Shown here: positions 9,199-18,816 of the stretch, piece by piece | How the letters are laid out: every line of letters begins with the position of its first letter | Position numbering within the stretch: the first letter of the stretch is position 1 | From: Curtobacterium sp. TC1 | GTDB taxonomy: Bacteria > Actinomycetota > Actinomycetes > Actinomycetales > Microbacteriaceae | Direction of reading: 5' to 3' | NCBI RefSeq assembly: GCF_019844075.1 | Contig: NZ_CP081964.1 | Span: 3,844,001 to 3,908,000 of the forward strand | Length of the DNA: 64,000 nt | Translations under genes and position numbers: made by a program | The notes under the pieces: generated by a model | Database searches by the model: none | Told to the model about the DNA's origin: nothing | Seen by the model: only the letters and a program-made list of their open reading frames with translations

Positions 9199-10245
<1,047 letters not shown>

Positions 10246-10289
10246 CGCAAAGCTCCTGACGCGCGCGCACGTCGGCGGGGGAGACGCGC

Positions 10290-10817
10290 CTAGAGCAGCA
10301 GGCCGTAGACGGCGACGTCGGCGCGGACGGGCCCGAGCGGCAGCGCACCCCGCAGGGTCCCCTCGTGGGCGAACCCGAGCCGTTCGGCGAGCGCGCGGCT
10401 GCGGACGTTGTCGACGCCGGTCCGGATCTCGAGCCGTGCGGTGCCGCGTGCCCGCGCGACCTCGACCAGCACGCCGGCGGCCCGCCCTGCGACACCACGA
10501 CCCTCGTGTCCGGCGTCCACCCAGTAGCCGAGGGACGCCTGGCCCAGGTACGGGTCGAAGGTCAGCGACGCCACCCCGACGATGCGGTCGTCGGACCGGA
10601 TGACGCACGGGAGCGCGCGGTCCATCGCGAACTGGCCGAGCAGCCGTTCGGTGTGCAGCCCGATGGTCTCGCGGTCCTGCGGGTCCCACGCCCACGGTTC
10701 GGCCGCACGCAGCCGGTCCAGGTTCGCGCGCACGAGCTCCAGCACCGGGTCGACCGTCGTCAGGTCGCGCAGCGTCAGCGTGTACCCGTCGCCGAGGTCC
10801 CGCCCGAATGCCGCCAC
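10290..10817 (-). CDS. GNAT-family N-acetyltransferase (RimJ/RimL-like)
   Basis: 175 residues. Visible landmarks are the substrate-side strands (LTLRDLTTVDPVLELV), ASLGYWVDAGHEGRGVAGRA, which is the acetyl-CoA-binding motif A of RimJ/RimL acetyltransferases, and NVRSRALAERLGFAHEGTLR, their motif B. It probably acetylates a protein N-terminus or a small amine. GTG start at 10817, seven nt after TAGTCT on the minus strand. Convergent with the DUF4190 gene. Confidence 0.88.
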   Translation of the reverse strand: MAAFGRDLGDGYTLTLRDLTTVDPVLELVRANLDRLRAAEPWAWDPQDRETIGLHTERLLGQFAMDRALPCVIRSDDRIVGVASLTFDPYLGQASLGYWVDAGHEGRGVAGRAAGVLVEVARARGTARLEIRTGVDNVRSRALAERLGFAHEGTLRGALPLGPVRADVAVYGLLL

Positions 10818-10843
10818 CCGTCAGAGACTATGCACGCGGAGCC

Positions 10844-12121
10844 CTACTCGTACCGGAGCGCCTCGATCGGGTTCTGCCGTGCGGCGCGGCGTGCGGGGAG
10901 GGTGCCGGCGAGGAACGCGATGAACATCACGACGAGGATGATCGTCGCCACCGAACTCGGTGCGAACTGCATGATCTGCAGGCCCGGCAGGTCCTTGAGT
11001 ACCGTGCCGGCGAGGACGTTCGAGATGCCCGTGCCGAGCAGGATCGCGACACCGGCACCGATCGCGCTGCCGAGGAACCCGATGAACACCGCCTCGAGCG
11101 AGAACAGGGTGTACACCTTGCCGCCGCCCATGCCCATGGCCTTCATCAGGCCGATCTCGCGGGTGCGCTCCTGCACGCTCATGAGCAGCGTGTTGATGAT
11201 GCCGAAGCCCGCCGCCACCAGGGCGATGACGGCGAAGGCGTTCAGGACCCCGACGATGCCGCTGATGACGGTCTGGAACTGACCGAGCTGGTCCTGGATG
11301 GTCTGCCCGAGGAACCCGTCGTCCGACAGTGCCTTCTTGACCGTGGTCGCGGAGGCCCCGGAGTCGAGCGTCGCGGTGGCGCTGGCGTACGAGGTCGCGA
11401 TCGAGTCCGGCTTGCCGACCTCTTGCGCGGCCTGCATCGCGTCGGTGAGCGCGGCGTTCGCCCCGGCCCCGCCTCCGAACAACGACTCGTTCTGCACACC
11501 GACCACCGTGGCGGTGAGGGTGTGCTCCTTGCCCTGGTAGTCGTCCACCGCGAAGGTGAGCTCCTTGCCGACGGCGGCCTTCGCGCTGCCGAGTCCGAGG
11601 TTCTCCAGGTAGTTCGTCGGCAGGATCACCTGGTTCGTGTCGGTGTCGTCGTCGAGCTGCTTCCCGCTCGCCAGGTCGGCGTCGAGCTCGCCGGCGTTGG
11701 CCGTGAGCGAGACGACGTACTTGCCGTCGTCTCCGTGCTCGGCGTACTTCGGTGCGAGGGCGACCGCCGGACGGATGCTCTCGATGCCGTCGATCGCACG
11801 GATGTCGTCGACGTCGGACTGCGACAGGTACGAGAACGACGCCGGACCACGGTCGACGCTCTGGCCGGACTCGTCGGGGTCGTACTCCGCGGGGCCGCTG
11901 TCGGTCGACGCGGTGTCGACGGCCTTCGTGATGGTCAGGGAGCCGGTGTCGCCGATCGAGGAGACCTGGGTGTCGATGTAGTTGCTGACACCCGTGCCGA
12001 TCGCCGAGGTGAGCGTGATCGTGAAGGCGCCGATGAAGATCGCGATGACCGTCAGGGTCGTGCGCAGCTTCGACCGGAAGGTGTTCGCGACCGCGGTGCG
12101 GAGCAGGTCGAGGAAGTTCAT
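10844..12121 (-). CDS. ABC transporter permease, MacB/FtsX type
   Basis: 425 residues. One N-terminal membrane helix (TLTVIAIFIGAFTITLTSAIG), a large extracytoplasmic domain of roughly 220 residues, then three C-terminal helices (AFAVIALVAAGFGIINTLL, GSAIGAGVAILLGTGI, SVATIILVVMFIAFLAG) and the ending ARRAARQNPIEALRYE, which is diagnostic of MacB-type permeases. Its ATG overlaps the stop of the ATPase gene (ATGA), so they form one exporter. MacB-type systems use mechanotransmission to expel peptides, lipoproteins or drugs. Confidence 0.92.
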   Translation of the reverse strand: MNFLDLLRTAVANTFRSKLRTTLTVIAIFIGAFTITLTSAIGTGVSNYIDTQVSSIGDTGSLTITKAVDTASTDSGPAEYDPDESGQSVDRGPASFSYLSQSDVDDIRAIDGIESIRPAVALAPKYAEHGDDGKYVVSLTANAGELDADLASGKQLDDDTDTNQVILPTNYLENLGLGSAKAAVGKELTFAVDDYQGKEHTLTATVVGVQNESLFGGGAGANAALTDAMQAAQEVGKPDSIATSYASATATLDSGASATTVKKALSDDGFLGQTIQDQLGQFQTVISGIVGVLNAFAVIALVAAGFGIINTLLMSVQERTREIGLMKAMGMGGGKVYTLFSLEAVFIGFLGSAIGAGVAILLGTGISNVLAGTVLKDLPGLQIMQFAPSSVATIILVVMFIAFLAGTLPARRAARQNPIEALRYE

Positions 12122-12864
12122 GCGGAGTGCCTTCCGTGCGTGGCCTGCTGGTCGACGGCGGCGCCGGCCGTGGGCACGCCGTCCGATCCGCCGACGATGA
12201 GTCCGTCGCGGACGTTGACGCTGCGGTCGCAGCGGGCGGCGAGTTCTTCGTCGTGGGTCACCACGACGAGCGTGATCCCGCGTTCGCGCTGCAGGCCGAA
12301 GAGCATGTCCTCGACCACCTGCCCGGTGTTCGTGTCGAGGTTGCCGGTCGGCTCGTCGGCGAAGATGACGCTCGGCTCGCCGACCAGCGCGCGTGCGATG
12401 ACCACGCGCTGCTTCTGCCCGCCGGACAGGTCGTTGGCGTCGTTCTTCGCCTTGTCGGCGAGGCCGAGGGAGTCGAGCGCCGCCATGCCGCGGCGCTTCC
12501 GTTCAGCACCGGAGACGCCGGCGATCTTGAGGGGGAGAACGACGTTGTCGAGCACCGAGGTCTTGGGGGTCAGGAAGAACTGCTGGAACACGAACCCGAA
12601 GGTGCTGTTGCGCGTGCGGTTCACCTGCCGCGCACCGAGGGTCGCCGCATCGGTGCCGTCGAGCAGGACCTGCCCGGTCGACGGCTTGTCGAGCAGTGCG
12701 AGCAGGTGCATGAGCGTCGACTTGCCCGAGCCGGACTTGCCGACGATCGCCAGGCTCTCGCCCTGGTGCACCTGGAGCGACACCCCCTTGAGCGCGTCGA
12801 ACCGCGTCGGGCCTCGGCCGTAGGTCCTGGCGAGGTCACGGGCCTCGAGCACGGGAGTGGTCAT
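12118..12864 (-). CDS. ABC transporter ATP-binding protein, LolD/MacB type
   Basis: 248 residues with Walker A GKSGSGKST, Q-loop in FVFQQFFL, signature LSGGQKQRV, Walker B VIFADEP and the H-loop VVTHDEE. RQVNRTRNSTFGFVFQ is typical of the LolD/MacB subfamily. It pairs with the downstream permease (4-nt overlap). ATG at 12864 lies six nt after TACGGT, i.e. a leaderless start; a longer reading frame upstream lacks such a signal. Divergent from a TetR gene 80 bp away that probably controls it. Confidence 0.93.
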   Translation of the reverse strand: MTTPVLEARDLARTYGRGPTRFDALKGVSLQVHQGESLAIVGKSGSGKSTLMHLLALLDKPSTGQVLLDGTDAATLGARQVNRTRNSTFGFVFQQFFLTPKTSVLDNVVLPLKIAGVSGAERKRRGMAALDSLGLADKAKNDANDLSGGQKQRVVIARALVGEPSVIFADEPTGNLDTNTGQVVEDMLFGLQRERGITLVVVTHDEELAARCDRSVNVRDGLIVGGSDGVPTAGAAVDQQATHGRHSA

Positions 12865-12944
12865 GGCCCCACCGTAGTGTCCGGTGCACGACTGCAAGTT
12901 TGCGTTTGCTGTAGATCATGTGACGTTCCGGTTACAGTCGGGCC

Positions 12945-13574
12945 ATGTCCGACACCGCGCCCGCCACCGAGATGGGTCTGCGCGACCGCAAGCGCATCGA
13001 GACCCGCAACCGCATCGCGGAGGCGGCTCGATCGTTGGCCCTCGAGCAGGACATCGACCGCACCACGATCGAGCAGATCGCCGCCCGCGCCGAGGTGTCA
13101 CCGCGGACGTTCTTCAACTACTTCGAGAGCAAGGAGGACGCGGTCCTCGGGCACACCGAGCTCGACCTCGACCCTGCCACCCTCGACGCACACCTGGCCG
13201 CCGTCGCGGGGGAGCCGGCGGCGCAGGCCGTGGTCGACCTGGCGTTCCTGGTGTTCGGCTCGTCGTTCGGCGACGAGCACGAGCGACTCGAGCGCAAGGA
13301 GGTCATCGTGCGGTTCCCGCAGCTGATGCGCCGCCAGGTCGCGCGGATGACCACGGTCGCCGAGGCGATGACCGGCGCGGTGCGCACGATCCTCGAACGC
13401 GACCCCGCCTGGGGGCCGGACGCCGCGACACCGCAGGCGGCCGAGATGCTGCTCGGCATGTGCATGACGGGACTGCGCAGCGCCGCCCGGCACGAGGGCT
13501 CCGACCCGGAGCAGGTGCGTGCCGCGGTGGTCGCGTCGATCCGCGACGCCGCGGCCCGCATCACGGCTTCGTGA
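12945..13574 (+). CDS. TetR/AcrR-family transcriptional regulator
   Basis: 209 residues. The N-terminal helix-turn-helix reads RIAEAARSLALEQ...TTIEQIAARAEVSPRTFFNYFESKEDAVLG, a typical TetR DNA-binding domain; the rest is an all-alpha ligand-binding domain. ATG at 12945 follows TACAGT with six nt. It is divergent from the MacB-type exporter and likely represses it. The 80-bp shared intergenic region is locally AT-rich (TTTGCGTTTGC around 12899-12909), but I do not see a clean operator palindrome. Its 3' end overlaps the convergent opuCC-like gene by 14 nt. Confidence 0.9.
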   Translation: MSDTAPATEMGLRDRKRIETRNRIAEAARSLALEQDIDRTTIEQIAARAEVSPRTFFNYFESKEDAVLGHTELDLDPATLDAHLAAVAGEPAAQAVVDLAFLVFGSSFGDEHERLERKEVIVRFPQLMRRQVARMTTVAEAMTGAVRTILERDPAWGPDAATPQAAEMLLGMCMTGLRSAARHEGSDPEQVRAAVVASIRDAAARITAS

Positions 13575-14571
13575 TGAAGCCCTCCTCGACCATCCAGTCG
13601 AACGCGACGTCGGCGGGCTCGCGCCCCTCGACGTCGACCTGACGGTTCAGCTCCTGCAGCACGGCGTCGGTGAGCTTCGGCGAGATCTGGTCGTAGACGT
13701 CGGCGAGCTGCGGGTACTCCTTGAGCGTCTTCGAGTCGAGGACCGGGGCGACGTTGTACGCCGGGAAGAAGCCCTTGTCGTCCTCGAGCACCGTCAGACC
13801 GAGGGACTTGATGCGGCCGTCGGTCGTGAAGACCTCACCGAAGTTGCACTTGCCGCGGTCGGTGGCCGTGTAGACCGTGCCGGTGTCGAGGATGCTGACG
13901 TTGTCACTGGGGATCCCGTTCTCACCCGAACCGCCGAGCTCCAACCCGTACTTCTTCAGCATCGGCTTGAACCCGTCGGCACGCGAGTTGAACTCCGACT
14001 CCACGCAGAAGGTGCGTTGGTCGACGGGCAGCCTCGCGATGTCGGAGAGCGTCGTGACGTCCCCGAGCTCCTTGACCGCCTCGTCCCGGACCGCGAACGC
14101 GTAGGTGTTGTTCATCGGCGCCGGCTCGAGCCAGGTCAGCCCGTTGCGGGCGTCCTCCTGCTTGACCGCTTCCCACTGCTCGGTCTTGTCCGGGATCCCC
14201 TCGGCGTGGCCCATGTAGGTCAGCCACGCGGTGCCGGTGTACTCGTACGTCATGTCCGCGTCGTGCGTGGTCATGAGCTGCCGGGCGGGGACGCTTCCCG
14301 GCACGTTCGTCTCGTCAGTGACGTCGAACCCGGCGGCCTTCGCCGCGAGCACGGCGACCTTGCCGAGGACGAGCTGCTCGGTGAAGTTCTTCGACGTCAC
14401 GGTGATGTGGGCGTCGTCCGGCAGGTCGTCGATGCGCTCGATGGTGCCGGGACCGGCCTCGGGGACGAAGGACGTCGCGGGCTGCAGGCCACAGCCGGCC
14501 AGGACGAGCGCGGTGGTGCCGGCGAGGGCGACGGCGGCCCCGCGGCGGAGGCGGCGGGTACGGCGGTTCAT
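13561..14571 (-). CDS. osmoprotectant ABC transporter substrate-binding lipoprotein (OpuCC/OsmF type)
   Basis: 336 residues. Basic N-terminus (MNRRTRRLRRG), hydrophobic stretch and lipobox LVLAGC make it a lipoprotein. TVTSKNFTEQLVLGKVAVLAAKAAG is the hallmark of glycine betaine/choline/carnitine binding proteins, and MTYEYTGTAW is also conserved. It captures quaternary ammonium osmoprotectants outside the cell for the permeases encoded upstream. ATGA overlap with the preceding permease; last gene of the operon. It runs 14 nt into the 3' end of the convergent TetR gene. Confidence 0.92.
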   Translation of the reverse strand: MNRRTRRLRRGAAVALAGTTALVLAGCGLQPATSFVPEAGPGTIERIDDLPDDAHITVTSKNFTEQLVLGKVAVLAAKAAGFDVTDETNVPGSVPARQLMTTHDADMTYEYTGTAWLTYMGHAEGIPDKTEQWEAVKQEDARNGLTWLEPAPMNNTYAFAVRDEAVKELGDVTTLSDIARLPVDQRTFCVESEFNSRADGFKPMLKKYGLELGGSGENGIPSDNVSILDTGTVYTATDRGKCNFGEVFTTDGRIKSLGLTVLEDDKGFFPAYNVAPVLDSKTLKEYPQLADVYDQISPKLTDAVLQELNRQVDVEGREPADVAFDWMVEEGFITKP

Positions 14572-15329
14572 CGGAGTCCCTTCGGTCGTGCGACGGTCTC
14601 GACCAAGCGGCCGAGCCAGTCGATGGAGAGGGCGAGGAGGGCGACCAGCAGCGCGCCGGACACCAGCACCTTCGGCAGGAACAGGCTCACCCCGGTGGTG
14701 ATGAGCAGACCGAGGCCTCCCGCGCCGATGAAGGTCGCCAGGCTCGCCGTGCCGACGAGCAGCACGAGGGCGGTCCGGATGCCCGAGAGCATCACGGGCA
14801 CCGCGAGCGGCAGTTCGACGCGCATCAGCACGCTGAACGCGCTCATGCCCATGCCACGGCCGGCCTCGACCAGTCGGGCGTCGACGCTCTGCACACCGAT
14901 CATGGTGTTCCGGAGCACCGGCAGGATCGCGTAGAGCACGAGCGCGACCACGGCGGACCACGAGTTCAGGCCGAGCCACGCCCCGAGGAGCACGATCAGG
15001 CCGACCGCGGGGGCCGCCTGCCCGAAGTTCGCGACGGCGAGCACGTACGGGCTCGCCCGACGGAGCGGTCCGCGCGTGAGGACGATGCCGAGCGGGATGC
15101 CGATGACGAGCACCAGCACCGTCGACTGCAGCGTGAGCACCAGGTGCTGCCCGGTGAGCGCCAGGATGTCCGACGGGTTGAGCGTCGTGCGCTCGGTCGG
15201 GGTCAGGTCCGCCGTGGCGAGCCAGATCGCGAACCCGGCGAGCACGACGAGGATCGCGATCGGCTGGAACAGCAGGCCCTTCCAGGACGTGCTGGCGCCG
15301 GTGGCGGGCCCGGCGGCGACAGCACTCAC
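14568..15329 (-). CDS. osmoprotectant ABC transporter permease (OpuCD/OpuCB type)
   Basis: 253 residues with about six membrane helices. LTLQSTVLVLVIGIPLGI, the EAGRGMGMSAFSVLMRVELP cytoplasmic EAA loop and GIRTALVLLVGTASLATFIGAGGLG are typical of betaine/choline/carnitine permeases. GTG start at 15329 overlaps the ATPase stop (GTGA). Forms the second half of the membrane channel together with the 16590-17237 permease. Confidence 0.92.
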   Translation of the reverse strand: MSAVAAGPATGASTSWKGLLFQPIAILVVLAGFAIWLATADLTPTERTTLNPSDILALTGQHLVLTLQSTVLVLVIGIPLGIVLTRGPLRRASPYVLAVANFGQAAPAVGLIVLLGAWLGLNSWSAVVALVLYAILPVLRNTMIGVQSVDARLVEAGRGMGMSAFSVLMRVELPLAVPVMLSGIRTALVLLVGTASLATFIGAGGLGLLITTGVSLFLPKVLVSGALLVALLALSIDWLGRLVETVARPKGLR

Positions 15330-16603
15330 AGGTCTTCCCCGGAGGGCGCGATCACGGGCGCCGCCGGCGAGGACGGCAGCGTCTCGATCTGGTTGGTGTT
15401 CGTGCCGACCGGCGTGTACGCGCGGTCGTCAGCGGCGGCCGCACGCGACCGGGTGATGGCCTCCATGACGACCTCGACCGTGATGACACCGCGGAACGCC
15501 TCGCCCCGTCCGGTGACGAGTGCGGCGCCCGCGCTGGAGACGAGCATGGTGTCGAGCGCGTCGTTGAGCGTCGAGGCCTCGCCCACGATCGGCAGTTCCG
15601 GGTCGACGCCGTCCGGGATCCGGTCCAGGCGCTCGAGCTGCCGGCGCGACGGCCAGCCGATCGGCCGCTGCCGACGGTCGACCACGACGGCGTGCCCGTG
15701 GCCCCCGGCCTCCTGCATGCGCTGCAGGACGGCCTTCGCCTCTTCGCCGGGGGAGCAGGTCACCGCGGAGACGACCTCGACGTCGCGGACCCGGTTCAGG
15801 GTGAGCTGCTTCAGCCCGGCACCCGAGCCGATGAAGTTCTCGACGAACTCGTTCGCCGGCTCGGCCAGGATCCGCTCCGGGGTGTCGTACTGCACGATGT
15901 GCGCGCCCTCGGTGAAGATGACGATCCAGTCGCCGAGCTTCACGGCCTCGTCGAAGTCGTGGCTGACGATGACGATCGTCTTGTGCAGCTCTTCCTGGAT
16001 CCGCAGGAGCTCGTCCTGCAGCCGCTGCCGGGTGATCGGGTCCACCGCACCGAACGGCTCGTCCATCAGCAGGACGGGCGGGTCGGCGGCGAGCGCCCGG
16101 GCGACGCCGACGCGCTGCTGCTGGCCGCCGGAGAGTTCGCGGGGGTAGCGGTCGCGGTAGGTGTCGGGGTCGAGCGAGACGAGGTCGAGCAGCTCGTCGA
16201 CGCGCGCCGCGATCTTCTCCTTCGACCAGCCGAGCATCCTCGGCACGATCGCGATGTTCGCGGCGACGGTCATGTGCGGGAAGAGGCCGCCGGCCTGGAT
16301 GACGTAGCCCATCCGGCGGCGGAGCTCGTCGGCGTCGATGCCGGTCACGTCGTCGTCCCCGACGACGATGCGGCCCTCGGTGGGCTCGATCAGCCGGTTG
16401 ATCATCTTGAGCGTGGTCGTCTTGCCGCAGCCGGACGGGCCGACGAGCATGACGATCTTGCCGGCGGGGATCTCGAGCGTGATGCCGTCGACGGCGGGCT
16501 TCGACTGTCCGGGGTACCGCTTGGTGACCTCGTCGAGCAGGATGCTGCGGCCGGTGACGTCCCCGTCGGGCGCGGTGGTGGTGGCGGAGTCAGTGCTGGA
16601 CAC
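15326..16603 (-). CDS. osmoprotectant ABC transporter ATP-binding protein with CBS pair (OpuCA type)
   Basis: 425 residues. ABC domain: Walker A GPSGCGKTT, signature LSGGQQQRV, Walker B LLMDEP, H-loop VSHDFDEA. C-terminal part (about residues 270-390) holds two CBS motifs, which in OpuA/OpuC systems sense ionic strength or c-di-AMP. Start is GTG at 16603, overlapping the end of the upstream permease by 14 nt. The tail after the CBS pair is low-complexity and unlike the core family. Together with two permeases and a binding lipoprotein it makes a complete importer. Confidence 0.93.
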   Translation of the reverse strand: MSSTDSATTTAPDGDVTGRSILLDEVTKRYPGQSKPAVDGITLEIPAGKIVMLVGPSGCGKTTTLKMINRLIEPTEGRIVVGDDDVTGIDADELRRRMGYVIQAGGLFPHMTVAANIAIVPRMLGWSKEKIAARVDELLDLVSLDPDTYRDRYPRELSGGQQQRVGVARALAADPPVLLMDEPFGAVDPITRQRLQDELLRIQEELHKTIVIVSHDFDEAVKLGDWIVIFTEGAHIVQYDTPERILAEPANEFVENFIGSGAGLKQLTLNRVRDVEVVSAVTCSPGEEAKAVLQRMQEAGGHGHAVVVDRRQRPIGWPSRRQLERLDRIPDGVDPELPIVGEASTLNDALDTMLVSSAGAALVTGRGEAFRGVITVEVVMEAITRSRAAAADDRAYTPVGTNTNQIETLPSSPAAPVIAPSGEDL

Positions 16604-17237
16604 GGATACCTCTCGAGATGGTCAGGCGGCCGAGGCCGATGAGGAGCAGGTCGAGGACGAGGGCGAGCAGGACGACGCCGATCACCCCGACGACCACGGA
16701 GTACAGGGCGTTCGCGCCGCCGAGGCGCGAGAGTCCGGAGAAGATGAAGCCGCCGAGCCCCGGACCGAGGGCGTACGCGGCGATGGCCGCGATGCCCATC
16801 ACCATCTGTGCGGACACGCGGACGCCGCTCAGGATGATCGGCCAGGCCATCGGCAGTTCGACCTGCACGAGGGTCCGGAACCGGCTCATGCCGATGCCCC
16901 GCGCCGACTCGACGACGCTGGGCGGGATCTCGGCGAGGCCGACGACCGCGTTGCGCAGGATCGGCAGGGCGGCGAAGAAGACGACCGTCACGACGGACGG
17001 CAGCACGCCGAAGCCGAGCGGGACGATGAGCAGGCCGATGACCGCGAAGGACGGCAGGGTGAGGCCGATGGCGGACACCCCGTTCGCGACGGAGGTCAGC
17101 CGGGGGCTGCGGTAGACGAGTGTGGCGAGCACCACGGCGATGACCGTGGCGAGCACCGTGCACTGGACCACCAGCGAGAAGTGCTGCCACGACGAGAACC
17201 AGATCTGGCTCCATCGCTCCACGACGTACTGGAACAC
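16590..17237 (-). CDS. osmoprotectant ABC transporter permease (OpuCB type), first gene of operon
   Basis: 215 residues with the same permease pattern as its partner: QCTVLATVIAVVLATLVY, ANGVSAIGLTLPSFAVIGL, ESARGIGMSRFRTLVQVELP (EAA loop) and GVRVSAQMVMGIAAIAAYA. I chose the GTG at 17235-17237 (MFQYVVERWSQIW) because GGGGAG lies about 9 nt upstream and the alignment of the family starts here; the frame stays open further upstream but that part looks non-coding. The 208-bp gap upstream (17238-17445) must hold the operon promoter. Confidence 0.9.
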   Translation of the reverse strand: MFQYVVERWSQIWFSSWQHFSLVVQCTVLATVIAVVLATLVYRSPRLTSVANGVSAIGLTLPSFAVIGLLIVPLGFGVLPSVVTVVFFAALPILRNAVVGLAEIPPSVVESARGIGMSRFRTLVQVELPMAWPIILSGVRVSAQMVMGIAAIAAYALGPGLGGFIFSGLSRLGGANALYSVVVGVIGVVLLALVLDLLLIGLGRLTISRGIRVQH

Positions 17238-17445
17238 GGGTGGGCGCTCCCCTTCCGGTCGGCCGAACTGCCCACGGGTCGGGGCACAAGCTGCGCCAAA
17301 GCTACGCAGGGCACGGACCGGTCGCACGACGAAGCGCAGTGGAAGCGATCGTTTCCTGTGCAGGTGGCCGGACGAGAACCCCTGTTCAACGGGCGGTTCG
17401 ACCGTCGAGCCTGAGAGAACGGTAACGATCGTGAGGGGCCATCGG

Positions 17446-18150
17446 CTACGTGGTCAGGCCCCGCAGTCCGGAGCGCTCGGCGATGTCGACGAGCTGCTCG
17501 CGCCAGAGGACCCACTCTTCCGGGCTCTTGTCGGCCAGGTTGCCGTCCCCGTCGCCCGCCAGTCCGTCGAGCATCTCGCGCACGATGTCCGCGTGCCCCG
17601 CGTGCCGGGCGGTCTCGTACGCCATGTGCACCAAGATCCGGTGGAGCGTGACCTCGCGGTGCTCCTCCGGCCACCACGGGACGGTGCCGCGGGCGTCCAG
17701 GTCGAGTGCCTCGATGGTCGCGTCGGCGTGCGCGGCACTGCGGTGGTGGAAGGCCACGACGTCGTCCAGGGTCTCGTCGAGGGACGCGTACATGTCGTCG
17801 CCGTCCTCCGAGTCGAGCCAGGCGGGCGCGTCCGGCAGCGGTCGGCCGAACACCTCGCCGAAGTAGCCGGCCTGCACCCCCGCGACGTGCTTCACGAGTC
17901 CGAGCACGTTCGTACCGGTCGGGGTCACCGGCCAGCGGGCCTGCCGTTCGGCCAGGCCGTCGAGCTTGCCGAGGAGCGCGGCGCGGTGCTTCTGGAGGTA
18001 CCGGTGCAGCGTCCGCTTCACCCCGGCGGCCGAGGCCAGGGGATCGGTGTCCGACGATGCTCCCTCGTCCGACAGGGCCGCGTTCCCGCTGGACGCGAGA
18101 CCGGTGGTCGTCGCGGGGTGGACCTCGGGGACGGCGTCGGTGCTGCTCAT
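17446..18150 (-). CDS. DinB-family (DUF664-type) protein
   Basis: 234 residues. The HRYLQKHRAALLGKLDGL start, NVLGLVKHVAGVQAGYFGEVFG (first metal histidine), and MAYETARHAGHADIVREMLDG (two further histidines) give the three-His site of the DinB/YfiT four-helix bundle. Members are metal-dependent thiol transferases or of unknown function. The first about 45 residues are low-complexity and not part of the domain. It overlaps the upstream DUF6197-like gene by 4 nt. Confidence 0.87.
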   Translation of the reverse strand: MSSTDAVPEVHPATTTGLASSGNAALSDEGASSDTDPLASAAGVKRTLHRYLQKHRAALLGKLDGLAERQARWPVTPTGTNVLGLVKHVAGVQAGYFGEVFGRPLPDAPAWLDSEDGDDMYASLDETLDDVVAFHHRSAAHADATIEALDLDARGTVPWWPEEHREVTLHRILVHMAYETARHAGHADIVREMLDGLAGDGDGNLADKSPEEWVLWREQLVDIAERSGLRGLTT

Positions 18151-18758
18151 GCCCTCGATCGAGCCACCACGACGTCCTGCAGGCGTGCCGATTCCTGCAC
18201 GGCCACGCGCTCCGCGGTGAGCAGCAGCCCGGCCACCTCGGCCGAGGTCCGCGCGGGGGCGTCGTTCCAGCTCGTCAGGTCACGCACGCGGCCCATCCGG
18301 ACGTCGGGCGCTGGGCACCACAGCACCGGCGCACCCTCGTCCACGGCGAGCGCGTGCCAGACGAGGTCGAGCGAGTGCTGGACCCGCGGCGAGTGCACGG
18401 CGTGCGGTCCGCCGGCGGCCGAGACGACGGCGCCGACCAGGCAGGCGGCGACGAGCGGCCGACCCTGCACGTCCATCGCGGCGGCGCTCGTGGCGTTCCG
18501 CGTCCGGCCGTGCTCGTCGAGGTACGCGAACCAGGCGTGCTGGATCCAGCCGCGTTCGACGACGCCGCGCGCCTCGGACAGCAGGTGCTCGAGCTCGCCG
18601 AGTTCCTGCAGCCGGGCCTCGACCCGTCGGACACGCGCGGCGGCGCGGCGCTCGGCGAGGCGGTCGAGGAACCCGCGCAGGCCGGTTCGGTCGGATCGGG
18701 TGGGAGCGGGAGAGGCGTCGGTGGCGACGTCGTGCTGGACGCGGAACTCGAGGGTCAT
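18147..18758 (-). CDS. DUF6197-like hypothetical protein
   Basis: 203 residues. After an Arg/Ala-rich N-terminal region with coiled-coil character (about residues 30-65), the sequence GWIQHAWFAYLDEHGR, CLVGAVVSAAGG and LTSWNDAPARTSAEV resembles the pattern of DUF6197 proteins (GW, C-x-x-GA and WND-x-x-x-R motifs). Function unknown. ATG at 18758 has GGAGGGG upstream. Co-transcribed with the DinB gene (ATGA overlap). Confidence 0.65.
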   Translation of the reverse strand: MTLEFRVQHDVATDASPAPTRSDRTGLRGFLDRLAERRAAARVRRVEARLQELGELEHLLSEARGVVERGWIQHAWFAYLDEHGRTRNATSAAAMDVQGRPLVAACLVGAVVSAAGGPHAVHSPRVQHSLDLVWHALAVDEGAPVLWCPAPDVRMGRVRDLTSWNDAPARTSAEVAGLLLTAERVAVQESARLQDVVVARSRA

Positions 18759-18816
18759 GAGGGCCCCTCCGATCGGCTGTGCACGGTTGGTGCGGTCACG
18801 ATAGCCCCGCGGGGTC

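Noticed and set aside
17238-17445. Riboswitch upstream of the osmoprotectant operon
   Set aside because: The 208-bp gap has no recognisable conserved riboswitch core. Regulation by CBS domains in the ATPase is enough to explain osmotic control.
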